DNA from: Microbulbifer sp. THAF38
GTDB lineage: Bacteria; Pseudomonadota; Gammaproteobacteria; Pseudomonadales; Cellvibrionaceae
Assembly: GCF_009363535.1 (NCBI RefSeq)
Contig: NZ_CP045369.1
Span: forward strand, 818,501 to 882,500
Length of the DNA stretch: 64,000 bases
Reading direction: 5' to 3'
Positions within the stretch are counted from its first letter, which is position 1, and each line of letters begins with the position of its first letter. The notes below the pieces were generated by a model. That model was not told the origin of the DNA, ran no database searches, and saw only the letters and a program-made list of their open reading frames with translations. Positions 32,795-42,346 of the stretch are shown piece after piece. A program made the translations under genes and the position numbers.

Positions 32795-34468
32795 TCAGAG
32801 CGCCAACGCCGCCTCCCTGGGACTGGCGAACCAGCGCAGTGCTTCGGCATCTGCAGGCAGTGTTAATTCGCAGTAATGCGCCTCCGGCCGAGCACGGCAT
32901 AACTCCTCCTTCGCAATCGCAAGGTAGTCGCTCAGTGTCCGCAGCGATTGAGGCTTCTCTTCTTTGTTTATTTCCCCTGCGAAAAAATCCATCTCTGCCA
33001 GGCTGACAACTGGGCCGAGTTTTTCTTGCTGGAAGCGCCAGACTCCCTGAGCCGTGTCGAAGGTGTAATAGGGCAGCAGCCTCCAGCCGTGCCGTGAGAC
33101 CAGGGCAACTGCCTCTAGCAAGTATTCAAAGGTGTCATCGTCGATAAAATAATTGAAATTCAGGCGCACCCAGCCGGGCCGTAATAGTTTTTGCCCCTTT
33201 AGGATCTGTTCTTCCAGAGCGCGGCTGTGCTCCATATCAATGCCGAGCAGTGCGTGCCCATAAGGGCCGGCACAGGAGCAGCCACCGCGGGCCTGGATAC
33301 CAAACAGGTCGTTGAGTAACGCCACCACAAAGCCGTAGTGCAAGTCTTTGCCCTGCCAGAGAATGCGCAGTGAGGCGATGGAAAGGCGTGGTACCTGCAG
33401 ATTACCGAGAATTTCGATATTTTCTTCAAGAGACCAGCGCTGCAGGGCACGGCGAATAAAGTGCTCTTCACGTCTGGCAATTTCCTCGGTGCCCACCATC
33501 CCCTGCAGTTTGAAGACCATGCCGGCGCGAATGGACTCGACAATGGCGGGGGTGCCGCCCTCCTCACAGCGCTCCGAGTCTTCCAGGTAACGGTGATCTT
33601 GCGGGGTGACATAGAGCACTGTGCCTCCGCCGGGAGTCGCCGGTACAGAATTTTTTAGCAGCCGCTCGTGTACCACCAGAATACCGGGTGTACCCGGCCC
33701 GCCGACAAACTTGTGTGGCGAGATAAAGGCCGCGTCTTTATTCGCATCTTCACCATTGTCCCCAACTGCGCACATGTTGATCCCCACATAGGGCGCGGCA
33801 GCCGCATAGTCCCAGAAAGATAGGGCGTCGTAGCGGTGCAGCAGTTGGGTGACGGCCGTTACGTCGGTTTTAATGCCGGTCACATTGGAGGCGGCGGAAA
33901 AACTGCCGATCTTCACGGGACGCTCGGCGTAGGTCTGCAACAGGGATTCCAGGTTGTTGAGATCCAATCCGCCCTGGCGATTCAGGGGGATAGAAACCAG
34001 TTCGGCGATGCTTTCCCGCCAGGGCAATTCATTGGAATGGTGCTCGTAGGGGCCGATAAAAACTACCGGCCGCTGCTGCTGGGGGATTTGCTCCAGTAGC
34101 TGGTGGCGCTTATCCAGGTCTGCCGGCAGACGCAAGTTGAGGATATCAATCAGCTTGTTGATCGCAGCGGTGGCGCCTGAGCCGCAAAAAATGATTTTGT
34201 GCTCGGGGCCTGCGTTGACCGCGCGGCGAATCTCTGCCCGTGCCTCCTCGCGCAACGCACTGATCTGGGCACCGGTAAAGGAGCTCTCGCTGTGGGTGTT
34301 GGCGTAATAGGGCAGCACCTGCCGGCGGATGGCATCTTCGATAAAAGTCAGTGAGCGGCCGGAAGCCGTGTAATCGGCATAAATCAACGGCCTCGGTCCA
34401 AAAGGGGTGGGAATGGGCATGCGATCGCCGATAACAGATGCGCGAATGTGCTTGATAAGAGTGGTCAT
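32795..34468 (-). CDS. Class V aminotransferase (cysteine-desulfurase-like)
   Basis: PLP enzyme of 557 residues, longer than ordinary SufS/IscS (about 400). The fold-type I signature is visible: an SGATAAINKL phosphate-binding region (98-107), Asp220 in FWDYAAAAPY, and Schiff-base Lys253 in FISPHKFVGG. A GGCSCAGPYGH motif lies later, with a cysteine roughly where desulfurases carry theirs. An extra C-terminal region of about 100 residues has no obvious function. Reaction and substrate remain open. It diverges from an Lrp-type regulator, which probably controls it. Confidence 0.85.
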   Translation of the reverse strand: MTTLIKHIRASVIGDRMPIPTPFGPRPLIYADYTASGRSLTFIEDAIRRQVLPYYANTHSESSFTGAQISALREEARAEIRRAVNAGPEHKIIFCGSGATAAINKLIDILNLRLPADLDKRHQLLEQIPQQQRPVVFIGPYEHHSNELPWRESIAELVSIPLNRQGGLDLNNLESLLQTYAERPVKIGSFSAASNVTGIKTDVTAVTQLLHRYDALSFWDYAAAAPYVGINMCAVGDNGEDANKDAAFISPHKFVGGPGTPGILVVHERLLKNSVPATPGGGTVLYVTPQDHRYLEDSERCEEGGTPAIVESIRAGMVFKLQGMVGTEEIARREEHFIRRALQRWSLEENIEILGNLQVPRLSIASLRILWQGKDLHYGFVVALLNDLFGIQARGGCSCAGPYGHALLGIDMEHSRALEEQILKGQKLLRPGWVRLNFNYFIDDDTFEYLLEAVALVSRHGWRLLPYYTFDTAQGVWRFQQEKLGPVVSLAEMDFFAGEINKEEKPQSLRTLSDYLAIAKEELCRARPEAHYCELTLPADAEALRWFASPREAALAL

Positions 34469-34654
34469 GATTCTATTCCCTGTTGTTTAGGGCCACTCTA
34501 GGTCTTTAGCAGTGAAACAATGTGCCTATTTGTATGGTTTTTTATCTCAAGTCCGAAACAGAGTACCGTATTATCAACAATTTCGGATCACTGTATTGAT
34601 ATTTACGTATTTGGTGAGACGATAAGCTATTTGGCAGCCAGTGTGGGGGCAGAT

Positions 34655-35131
34655 ATGGCAGCGGTGCTTAACCGGCAGGACAAACAGATTCTCGAGCTGT
34701 TGCAGCGGGATGCGACGCTCTCTGTGGGAGATATTGCCGAGCAAGTGGGGCTTTCAAAATCCGCCTGCTGGCGGCGTATTCACAAAATGGAGGAGGAGGG
34801 CGTGATCGCCGAGCGGGTGACACTCCTGGATCCTCAGAAACTCAACTTGCCACTGACTGTGTACATCTCCATCCGCACCAATCAGCACAATGATCATTGG
34901 GCTGCTCAGTTCGGTGAGTTGGTGCAGGGCATCGCCGAGATACTGGAGGTGCATCGTATGAGTGGGGATCTCGATTACCTGATCAAAGCGGTGGTTACCG
35001 ATATGCCCGGTTACGACCGCCTTTACAAGGAGCTGATCAAAGCTGACCTATTTGATGTCAGCTCCAGTTTTGTGATGGAGACCATGAAGCAGACTACCCG
35101 CCTGCCATTGACTTACGCTGGGGCGGTATGA
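34655..35131 (+). CDS. Lrp/AsnC family transcriptional regulator
   Basis: Amino-acid-responsive regulator of 158 residues, the normal family size. N-terminal helix-turn-helix: LSVGDIAEQVGLSKSACWRR. C-terminal RAM (ligand-binding) domain: RMSGDLDYLIKAVVTDMPGY. I start at ATG 34655, preceded by GGGGG; the frame stays open to 34520 but the added residues are not family-like. It diverges from the class V aminotransferase gene. Lrp proteins typically regulate their neighbour and themselves in response to an amino acid. Confidence 0.92.
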   Translation: MAAVLNRQDKQILELLQRDATLSVGDIAEQVGLSKSACWRRIHKMEEEGVIAERVTLLDPQKLNLPLTVYISIRTNQHNDHWAAQFGELVQGIAEILEVHRMSGDLDYLIKAVVTDMPGYDRLYKELIKADLFDVSSSFVMETMKQTTRLPLTYAGAV

Positions 35132-35135
35132 GGGG

Positions 35136-35846
35136 TCAGTGACCGTGTCGGCTGCGCCACCACTGCAGAATTTTTGCTTCACCCCTGGCCCGGTCCCCTT
35201 CGGGAACTCGCATACTATTGCGTATTTCTTTCCAAGTATTGGAGTTGAGCCATAAGTTCAGGGCCAGTGCAATCAACATAGCCACTATGGCCCCTAGGCC
35301 TGCCAACAACATATCCTTCTGCGCATCCCAAATATCCCCCTGTGAACCGAGAAAGGCGATACCCAGTTCCGGAGAGACGGTGCGTGCCGCTTGCCACTCG
35401 ATGATTTCATAAATGGAGGATAGGGCGAAGGTGACGTCCACCGGGAAAAAGTAAGCCCAAAAACCGCGCAAGCCTGCCAGGCGAATCAATATCTCCCGTA
35501 CCGGGTAGGCCAGTAATAAGCCAAAACTGAAATGTACCAACCGGTCGTACATATTGCGCTCACTGCCGAGCCACTCGCCCATGGAGAAACCGAACGGTAC
35601 CTCTGCGTAAGTGTAGTGGGAGCCGATGACATGCAGACACATAAACAGAGTGATGAGCGTGCAGGAAATCCTGGAGAGAGGAAATACCCGGGCGCTGAGC
35701 AAAATAACGGGTAGGGTTGCAAAGACCAGGTAGTTTTCCAGCAACCAGTCATCTGGATGCAGCGGCTGCCAAGCAGACCAACCCCAGGCTAGGGCGAAAA
35801 CGGTCAGTAGAAACAGGTGGTACCAGTGTCGACGAAGACTGGACAT
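35136..35846 (-). CDS. DUF2238 (YjdF-like) membrane protein
   Basis: Inner-membrane protein of 236 residues with about six hydrophobic segments. The family is recognisable from YDRLVHFSFGLLLAYPVREI and the following SSIYEIIEWQAA, with conserved Tyr, Asp, His and Glu. Function unknown. I start at ATG 35846, where the first membrane helix begins; the frame is open to 36062 but the extension is Arg/Trp-rich and unlikely. It ends four bases after the Lrp gene, convergent with it. Confidence 0.88.
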   Translation of the reverse strand: MSSLRRHWYHLFLLTVFALAWGWSAWQPLHPDDWLLENYLVFATLPVILLSARVFPLSRISCTLITLFMCLHVIGSHYTYAEVPFGFSMGEWLGSERNMYDRLVHFSFGLLLAYPVREILIRLAGLRGFWAYFFPVDVTFALSSIYEIIEWQAARTVSPELGIAFLGSQGDIWDAQKDMLLAGLGAIVAMLIALALNLWLNSNTWKEIRNSMRVPEGDRARGEAKILQWWRSRHGH

Positions 35847-35943
35847 AACTGCGGAATCCCCACTGCAGACAAGGTATTTCTGCGCCAGCATACACGATTG
35901 CGCGTCTCCTTGGATTCCTTGGGATAACTCCTTCCACACGGAG

Positions 35944-36516
35944 CTAGTGCAGGGCCGCTCGGTAGGGTAGCGCTTGGGTAATAAGCGCCTCCTCATCGAG
36001 CAGCTGGGAAAGCCGTTCCTCCACCGTATGGCGGGGAAAATACTCCAGCGCCAACTCCACAAACAGTTCGTGGTGGCGAGCCTCGCTTTCGGTGATTACC
36101 CGGTAAAAATTTTTCAGCGGCCCCTCCGGTAGGGCTTCGGCTACCAGGCCAAAGCGTTCGCAACCGCGCGCCTCGATAATGGCGGCGGTGAGCAGCCGGT
36201 CCATCAAGTATTCCTCCGGGCCGCGGCGAATCAGCCGGCGCAGGGCGTGGATATAGGGATCTTTCTCATCCGCTGCCTGATAGATGCCGCGTTCATGCAT
36301 GATTTTGATGACCTGACGAAAATGGTTCATTTCCTCTAATGCCAGGTTCACCATGGCTTCCACCAGCAAGGGTTTGTCCGGGTAGTGGGAGAACATGGAG
36401 ACGGCCATGCCGGAGGCCTTCTTTTCTGCAGCGGCGTGATCCTGCAGAAAACGGTTGAAATCCTTGAGCACTACTTCTGCCCAGGCCTTTGGGGTTTTAT
36501 AACGAAGTTGCAACAT
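35944..36516 (-). CDS. miaE: tRNA-(ms2io6A)-hydroxylase, MiaE family
   Basis: Non-heme di-iron monooxygenase of 190 residues that hydroxylates the isopentenyl group of modified A37 in tRNAs. A ferritin-like four-helix bundle carries the iron ligands: Glu31, the pair Glu62/His65 (EEMNHF), Glu114, and Glu144/His147 (EARHHE). The length matches the short MiaE class of pseudomonads. I start at ATG 36516 because MLQLRYKTPKAW is where the family begins; the extra 15 residues from 36561 are not needed. No strong ribosome binding site. Confidence 0.88.
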   Translation of the reverse strand: MLQLRYKTPKAWAEVVLKDFNRFLQDHAAAEKKASGMAVSMFSHYPDKPLLVEAMVNLALEEMNHFRQVIKIMHERGIYQAADEKDPYIHALRRLIRRGPEEYLMDRLLTAAIIEARGCERFGLVAEALPEGPLKNFYRVITESEARHHELFVELALEYFPRHTVEERLSQLLDEEALITQALPYRAALH

Positions 36517-36592
36517 GATGGATGACGGTAGCGACAAAGGGGCCAGTATACCGCCATCCATAGGAATAGCTTTCAGAGGGCTGAAGGAGACT

Positions 36593-37021
36593 TTAGCCGG
36601 TTAATCGGCGCTCGCGAAGCTCCCGCTCGTGAAGCGTGACGGTTCGCGCCTGCTCCAGGGTCATTCCGGCCTTGGCGTGAGGTGTGGGCTTGCCGTTGGC
36701 ATCCAGTGCCACAAAGACAATCTGTTCCACTTGCACAATGAGTTGTTGGGTCTGCTTGCTGCGCACCTCACAGTGCACGGTCAGGGAGGTCTGGCCGATG
36801 CCAACTACCTCAAAGCCGAATTCCACGACATCGCCACAGCAGGCCGAACTGACAAAGTCGATTTCTGACATGAGTTTGGTGACCAGCATGGGCGTGCCCA
36901 TCTGGCAACCGGCAAAAATGGCGGCTTCTTCATCAATCCAGGCGAGCAGCTGACCGCCAAATAGGCGCTGGGCAGGATTCAGGTCGCCGGGTTTGACACA
37001 GTGACGGGAGTAATATTTCAC
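36593..37021 (-). CDS. Acyl-CoA thioesterase, YciA-like hotdog fold
   Basis: Cytoplasmic thioesterase of 142 residues. The hotdog-fold signature is near the N-terminus: NPAQRLFGGQLLAWIDEEAA with the catalytic Asp/Glu region, followed by the strand motif VEFGFEVVGIGQTSLTVHCEV. Such enzymes hydrolyse a range of acyl-CoAs. It precedes miaE on the same strand by about 75 bases; the two may be cotranscribed though functionally unrelated. Confidence 0.87.
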   Translation of the reverse strand: MKYYSRHCVKPGDLNPAQRLFGGQLLAWIDEEAAIFAGCQMGTPMLVTKLMSEIDFVSSACCGDVVEFGFEVVGIGQTSLTVHCEVRSKQTQQLIVQVEQIVFVALDANGKPTPHAKAGMTLEQARTVTLHERELRERRLTG

Positions 37022-37500
37022 GCTGACCTTCCTAACTTACTTTGGGTTTAACGCTTGATGGTAAGTATTTGCGCAGTGACCATTCGGGCTGGATGGCTCC
37101 AGTGCTCAAACAGATAACTTCCGCATATAAAGTGTTTTGCACACAGCGTGCCAAGCCAGAGAAAGTCTAGTTGAAGCTTTTGAGTGAAACAGGCGCCTTA
37201 ATAGGGGATTTGGGACACAGTTCTGGCGCAAAAAAGATTTTAGTGCGCAAAAATAGTGCGTTAAGTCACTTTAAGGGCGTTTGGCCACTTTGGCCGCTGC
37301 TAGGGAGGTTCTGGACAGCGGGACCGCCTGGGGGGAAAGGTAACTATGGGACTCCCAAGCCACAACCATTAGAATGCCGAAACGGTGTGACTCTGGCGTC
37401 GCTGTGCTTGTTTTACACCACCGTTTTCCCCGATGCGCACCTCGCGTATCTGTGATCAAAAAACCACGATTCCCCAAGTGCATAGGGAGAGACTGTTAGG
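37022..37500. other. Gene-free stretch upstream of fabV
   Basis: About 480 bases. One notable element is an 8-bp inverted repeat, AAACGGTG (37380-37387) and CACCGTTT (37419-37426), about 75 bases before fabV, which could be an operator. A 94-codon frame here (from 37171) lacks codon character and a ribosome binding site. Confidence 0.4.
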
Positions 37501-38679
37501 ATGATTATCCAGCCGAAAGTTCGCGGATTCATTTGTACCAATGCCCACCCGCAGGGCTGTGCCGCCAATGTGCGTGAACAGATTGACTTCATCAAGTCCC
37601 AGCCAGCGATCGATAATGGCCCAAAGCGGGTTCTGGTCGTGGGGGCTTCCACCGGTTACGGGCTGGCTTCGCGGGTTACCGCCGCCTTTGGCTGTGGCGC
37701 TAAGACCCTGGGGGTGTTTTTCGAAAAGCCGCCCACGGAAAAGCGCACCGCTTCCGCCGGTTACTACAATTCCGCGGCTTTTGAGGCAGAAGCGCACAAA
37801 GCGGGACTCTATGCCAAGAGTATCAACGGCGATGCCTTTTCCGACGCCGTAAAAGCCCAGGCTGTCGAAATGATCAAAGAGGACCTGGGACAGGTGGACC
37901 TGGTGGTTTACAGCCTCGCTTCACCCCGCCGCACAGACCCCAAGACCGGTGAACTTTACAGCTCCGTACTCAAGCCCATCGGTGAATCCTATACGGCTAA
38001 AAACCTGAATACCGACAAGCTGGAAATTTCTGATATCACTGTCGAGCCCGCCAATGAGGAAGAGATTGCCAATACCGTGAAGGTGATGGGTGGTGAGGAC
38101 TGGGAGCTGTGGATGCAGGCCCTGGGTGAAGCAGGCGTTCTGGCCGACAATTGCAAGACGGTGGCTTACACCTATATCGGTGAAAAGCTCACCTGGCCGA
38201 TTTATGGTCACGCCACCATCGGCAAGGCCAAGGAAGATCTGGACCGTGCCGCCAAGGCGATTACCGACAAGGGCCAGGCCAACGCCAATGTTGCGGTGCT
38301 CAAGGCCCTGGTTACCCAATCCAGTTCCGCGATTCCGGTGATGCCGCTGTATATTTCCCTGGTCTACAAGGTGATGAAGGAAGAGGGGACGCATGAAGGC
38401 TGTATCGAGCAGCTCTACCGTCTCTACACCGAGGGGCTCTATACCGATTCCCCGCGTCTCGATGGAGACAATCGCCTGCGTATGGATGACAAGGAGCTGC
38501 GCCCGGAGACGCAGTCCAAGATTGAACACCTATGGCCGCAGGTAACGGCAGAAAACTTGTTTGAGCTGACAGACTACAAAGGTTATCAGGCCGACTTCCT
38601 CAAGCTATTTGGCTTTGGCGTCGAGGGTGTCGACTATGAAGCCGATACCAGTTCAATGGTAGAGGCGGAATTCCGCTGA
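37501..38679 (+). CDS. fabV: Trans-2-enoyl-CoA/ACP reductase, FabV type
   Basis: NADH-dependent enoyl reductase of 392 residues that completes the elongation cycle of type II fatty acid synthesis. It is a short-chain dehydrogenase relative with a longer active-site spacing. Sequence marks: nucleotide loop GASTGYG (48-54), Tyr225 in [10 protein letters not shown], and the Tyr235/Lys244 pair in [10 protein letters not shown], the same numbering as known FabV enzymes. FabV is the enoyl reductase that is naturally insensitive to triclosan. AGGGAGAG precedes the ATG. Apparently monocistronic. Confidence 0.96.
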   Translation: MIIQPKVRGFICTNAHPQGCAANVREQIDFIKSQPAIDNGPKRVLVVGASTGYGLASRVTAAFGCGAKTLGVFFEKPPTEKRTASAGYYNSAAFEAEAHKAGLYAKSINGDAFSDAVKAQAVEMIKEDLGQVDLVVYSLASPRRTDPKTGELYSSVLKPIGESYTAKNLNTDKLEISDITVEPANEEEIANTVKVMGGEDWELWMQALGEAGVLADNCKTVAYTYIGEKLTWPIYGHATIGKAKEDLDRAAKAITDKGQANANVAVLKALVTQSSSAIPVMPLYISLVYKVMKEEGTHEGCIEQLYRLYTEGLYTDSPRLDGDNRLRMDDKELRPETQSKIEHLWPQVTAENLFELTDYKGYQADFLKLFGFGVEGVDYEADTSSMVEAEFR

Positions 38680-38896
38680 TACCTGCTGGGCTCAGGGAGA
38701 GCCCCTGTCTGCGGGGAGTGGCGCCGCTGCTCTCCGTTTTCTACACATCTGTAACTCCGTTTTTTATTGTTTCGTCTCTAATGCCCTTGTGGCTTTTCCT
38801 TCTATTTCTTTTCCTTAAGTTACCCGTGAACTCCCCTGTTTTCCTTTAGCGGCAAGGGGGCATAATCCCCATTTAGTTTTTGCGGGGGAAAACTCC

Positions 38897-39940
38897 ATGG
38901 AATACCGCCAGCTCGGCACCAGTAACCTCAAAGTCAGTCAGATCTGCCTTGGCACCATGACCTTTGGCGAACAAAACAGCGCCGATGATGCCTCTGAGCA
39001 GCTGGATTATGCCCTGGAGCAAGGGGTGAACTTTATCGACTGTGCGGAAATGTACCCGGTGCCCCCCCGGCCTGAAACTCAAGGGCGAACGGAGGAATAT
39101 ATCGGCAGCTGGTTGTCGGCCCGTGGTGGACGCGACAAGGTAATCATCGCCACCAAGGTGGCTGGGCGCGGCGAAGCCAACTCTGGGGTCGGGCATCTGC
39201 GTTCAGGTCCGAGGCTGAACCGTGAGCAGATCCTGAAGGCCTGTGATCACTCCCTCAAGCGGTTGGCCACCGATTATATCGACCTCTACCAAGTGCACTG
39301 GCCCGAGCGCTTGACCAACTTTTTCGGTCGCCTTGGCTACCAGCATGGAGGGGATGATGGCATCGCTATCGCCGAGACCCTCGATGCCCTGGAGGAGCTG
39401 GTTAAGGTGGGAAAGGTACGCCATATTGGTATTTCCAATGAAACCCCTTGGGGTATGCACGAATACCTCAGGGAGTCGGTAGTTTTAGGCAAGCCGCGCA
39501 TTGTCTCAATCCAAAATCCCTATAACCTGCTAAACCGCACTTTCGAGGTCGGCTGTGCCGAAATGTCTCTGCGCGAGCGATGTGGGTTACTGGCTTATTC
39601 GCCCCTGGCCTTTGGGGTGCTTTCCGGGAAGTATCTTGGGGGCAAAAAGCCTGCCGGTGCACGCCTGACACTGTACGACCGTTTCCAGCGTTATGCGGGA
39701 GAACGCACGACGGCAGCAACCGAGGCTTATGTGGAGTTGGCGCGCCAGTTTGATCTGGACCCGGCGCAGATGGCTCTGGCCTTCGTCAATCAACAGCCGT
39801 TTGTGACCTCCAATATAATCGGCGCCACAACCATGGAGCAGCTGCGCAACAATATTGCCAGTGTCAATGTGAAACTTAATGAGGAATTGCTGGCCGCCAT
39901 TGAGGCTATTCACAGCGAAAATCCAAACCCGGCTCCTTAG
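38897..39940 (+). CDS. NADP(H)-dependent aldo/keto reductase (Tas-like)
   Basis: Cytoplasmic TIM-barrel oxidoreductase of 347 residues that reduces aldehydes or ketones with NADPH. The AKR tetrad is complete: Asp48 and Tyr53 (FIDCAEMYPVPP), Lys87 (IATKVAG) and His134 (YQVHWPER). The MYPVPP stretch and the overall length match the Tas branch. The natural substrate is unknown. It stands alone between fabV and a DUF2789 gene. Confidence 0.92.
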   Translation: MEYRQLGTSNLKVSQICLGTMTFGEQNSADDASEQLDYALEQGVNFIDCAEMYPVPPRPETQGRTEEYIGSWLSARGGRDKVIIATKVAGRGEANSGVGHLRSGPRLNREQILKACDHSLKRLATDYIDLYQVHWPERLTNFFGRLGYQHGGDDGIAIAETLDALEELVKVGKVRHIGISNETPWGMHEYLRESVVLGKPRIVSIQNPYNLLNRTFEVGCAEMSLRERCGLLAYSPLAFGVLSGKYLGGKKPAGARLTLYDRFQRYAGERTTAATEAYVELARQFDLDPAQMALAFVNQQPFVTSNIIGATTMEQLRNNIASVNVKLNEELLAAIEAIHSENPNPAP

Positions 39941-40031
39941 TATCAATAGGCCCTAAATATGGGGTTGGGGATATCTATAATTGGGGAGAAAATTGCGTAA
40001 CCGGTAAGGGAAAAACGATAGGGGAGCTTTT

Positions 40032-40265
40032 ATGGAGATGACCGGGCACCACACCCTCAACGATTTGTTCGCACAACTGGGGTTAGCCTCAGAGGATGCA
40101 GAAATACACGAGTTTCTGATTTCACACTACCTGCAGCGGCACGAGAAATTATCTGCGGCGCCTTTTTGGACCGAGGGGCAGCGCCAGTTTCTAGAGAATG
40201 CTATAGAAGAGGATTCTGACTGGTGCGTCGCAGTTGATGAGCTGGATTCCCTGCTGCGTCATTAA
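40032..40265 (+). CDS. DUF2789 family protein
   Basis: Small acidic protein of 77 residues. It matches DUF2789 in pattern: HTLNDLFAQLGL at the start, APFWTEGQRQFL in the middle and DWCVAVDELDSLL at the end. Function is unknown for the family. GGGGAG lies five bases before the ATG. Likely cytoplasmic, helical. Confidence 0.85.
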   Translation: MEMTGHHTLNDLFAQLGLASEDAEIHEFLISHYLQRHEKLSAAPFWTEGQRQFLENAIEEDSDWCVAVDELDSLLRH

Positions 40266-40378
40266 TGCGCCCTGGCAATGGCCAGTTGCCCGCCCCTGCG
40301 CCGTATCCCATAGGTTATACTACGCCGAATTCAACCGATTAAGCCGGGGCTAAGGCCCCGGTTGCGTAGCGATCTCCG

Positions 40379-41344
40379 ATGGAAAAACCCCGTTTTCGAG
40401 CGGCCCTGCTGCACCCCCGATACTGGCTGACCTGGTTATTATTTGGGCTCTGGTTCCTGGTGGCTCAATTGCCCTATCGCTGGCAGTTGGCAATGGGCCG
40501 CGGTTTTGGTCGTGCAATGCTCGGGCTGGCCAATAGCCGCCGTACCATTGCCGAGCGCAACCTGGCCCTCTGTTTCCCCGAGCTCAGTGATTCTGAGCGG
40601 GCGACATTGCTTCTCCGCAACTTTGAATCCAGTGGCATGGCTCTGATGGAAACCGGTATGGCCTGGTTTCGCTCCGCGCGCTGGTTGCGAAGTCACTGTA
40701 GTTTTGAGGGTCTTGATCAGTTACGGGATATCCAGTCCCAGGGGCAGGGCGTATTACTGATGGCCATGCACTTTACCACCCTGGAGATGGGGGCGGCGCT
40801 GATGGGAATGAGCATTACCCTGGATGGCATGTATCGCCCTCACAAAAATCCCGTCTACGACTATATGCAGCGCAAGGGGCGAGAGCGTCACACCCGCGGT
40901 GGAAGCGTCTATCAGCGCAAGGATGTACGTGGAGTATTGCGCGCCCTGCAACGCGGGCGAGCGGTCTGGTATGCTCCAGACCAGGATTATGGGATCAAGC
41001 AGGGAGTTTTTGCGCCCCTGTTCGGTGTTCCTGCGGCGACTGTGACAGGTACCTCGCGATTTGCCCGTGTGGGGCGCGCCAGGGTTGTGCCCTACATAGT
41101 TACACGGCTGGATGACAACTCCGGTTATCGCCTCAAAGTGTACGATCCCATTGATGAAATTCCTTCCGGGGATGAACTACAGGACGCTATTCTGGTCAAC
41201 CGCTTCATCGAAGCGCGCATTCGCGAGGCTCCAGAGCAGTATATGTGGGTTCACCGACGCTTTAAGACCCGCCCAGAGGGCGCATCCAACGTCTATGAAG
41301 GGGTGCGCAAGAAGAAAAAGAAGCGCAGGAAAGTGGCGAGCTAG
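40379..41344 (+). CDS. LpxL/HtrB-type lysophospholipid or lipid A acyltransferase
   Basis: Inner-membrane-associated acyltransferase of 321 residues. An N-terminal hydrophobic anchor (about 15-32) precedes the family motif NLALCFPELS and the catalytic H-x4-E motif HFTTLE (His131, Glu136). The DGMYRPHKNP and WYAPDQDYG segments are typical of late lipid A acyltransferases. It likely adds a secondary acyl chain to Kdo2-lipid IVA. Whether it is LpxL or LpxM cannot be decided. The C-terminus is a very basic KKKKKRRK stretch. Confidence 0.88.
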   Translation: MEKPRFRAALLHPRYWLTWLLFGLWFLVAQLPYRWQLAMGRGFGRAMLGLANSRRTIAERNLALCFPELSDSERATLLLRNFESSGMALMETGMAWFRSARWLRSHCSFEGLDQLRDIQSQGQGVLLMAMHFTTLEMGAALMGMSITLDGMYRPHKNPVYDYMQRKGRERHTRGGSVYQRKDVRGVLRALQRGRAVWYAPDQDYGIKQGVFAPLFGVPAATVTGTSRFARVGRARVVPYIVTRLDDNSGYRLKVYDPIDEIPSGDELQDAILVNRFIEARIREAPEQYMWVHRRFKTRPEGASNVYEGVRKKKKKRRKVAS

Positions 41345-41436
41345 TCGCACTGGCATAGATTCTGCGCCCTAAGTAACATACTGGTTCGACTCTGGCGGTG
41401 CTATTCCAGGCCGAGCGCGATAATTAAGGAGTGAGG

Positions 41437-42312
41437 ATGTTTACCGGCAGTATGGTGGCCTTGGCCACCCCAATGTATGCAGACGGAAGCCTGGATTGGG
41501 ACAGTTTGCGCAACCTGGTTGAGTGGCATATTGAACAGGGCACACGCGCGCTGGTCGCTGTGGGGACCACTGGGGAGTCCGCAACCCTCGACGTTAACGA
41601 ACATATCGAGGTTATCCGCCGGGTGGTGGATCAGGTCGCCGGGCGCATTCCGGTAATTGCGGGAACTGGCGCCAACTCCACCGCAGAGGCGATCGATTTA
41701 ACTGAGAGCGCCGCCCGCTGTGGTGCCGATGCCTGTCTGCTGGTAACGCCCTACTACAACAAGCCGACCCAGGAAGGTTTGTATCAGCATTACCGCGCGA
41801 TCGCCAAGGCTGTGCCGATTCCGCAGATTCTCTACAACGTGCCCGGTCGCACCGCAGTAGATATGTTACCGGAGACAGTTCAGCGCCTGTCCTCAATGGG
41901 TAATATTATCGGGATCAAGGAAGCCACTGGTGACCTGGAGCGCGCTAAAGTTTTATTGGATACCCTGCCGGAGGGGTTTGCTGTCTACTCTGGTGACGAC
42001 AATACTGCCATGGAGCTTATGCTGCTGGGAGGCCAGGGCAATATCAGTGTTACTGCAAATGTGGCCCCTGCGGCGGTAGCCCAGATATGTGAGGCCGCGC
42101 TGGCTGGAGATGCTGTGACTGCGCGGGCAATTGACCAGCGTATCCAAATATTGCACAAAGTTTTGTTTTTGGAGTCCAACCCGATACCGGTGAAATGGGC
42201 TCTGCGGGAGATGGGGCGAATAGATGGCGGTATCCGCCTGCCGCTGACCAGCCTGTCGCCCGAGCATCATGCTACAGTGCGCGAGGCTCTGCGCAGTGCC
42301 GGCGTACTATAA
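41437..42312 (+). CDS. dapA: 4-hydroxy-tetrahydrodipicolinate synthase
   Basis: Cytoplasmic aldolase of 291 residues that condenses pyruvate with aspartate semialdehyde, the entry step to lysine and meso-diaminopimelate. The active-site residues match the E. coli numbering: Thr44/Thr45 (VGTTGES), Tyr107 (PYYNKP), Tyr133 and Arg138 (YNVPGRT), Lys161 (IGIKEATG, Schiff base). I start at ATG 41437, five bases after AGGAG; GTG 41431 overlaps that site. bamC follows after 34 bases, the standard gammaproteobacterial order. Confidence 0.97.
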   Translation: MFTGSMVALATPMYADGSLDWDSLRNLVEWHIEQGTRALVAVGTTGESATLDVNEHIEVIRRVVDQVAGRIPVIAGTGANSTAEAIDLTESAARCGADACLLVTPYYNKPTQEGLYQHYRAIAKAVPIPQILYNVPGRTAVDMLPETVQRLSSMGNIIGIKEATGDLERAKVLLDTLPEGFAVYSGDDNTAMELMLLGGQGNISVTANVAPAAVAQICEAALAGDAVTARAIDQRIQILHKVLFLESNPIPVKWALREMGRIDGGIRLPLTSLSPEHHATVREALRSAGVL

Positions 42313-42346
42313 ACCTGCGAATCGTGAATTAACCAGGAAAGCTTTA

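Noticed and set aside
32778..32801. GC-rich hairpin between the universal stress protein and the aminotransferase gene as terminator
   Set aside because: The arms match imperfectly, there is no T tract on either side, and it runs into the aminotransferase coding end.
37171..37455. 94-codon plus-strand frame upstream of fabV
   Set aside because: No ribosome binding site, no recognisable domain, and it covers the expected fabV promoter region.
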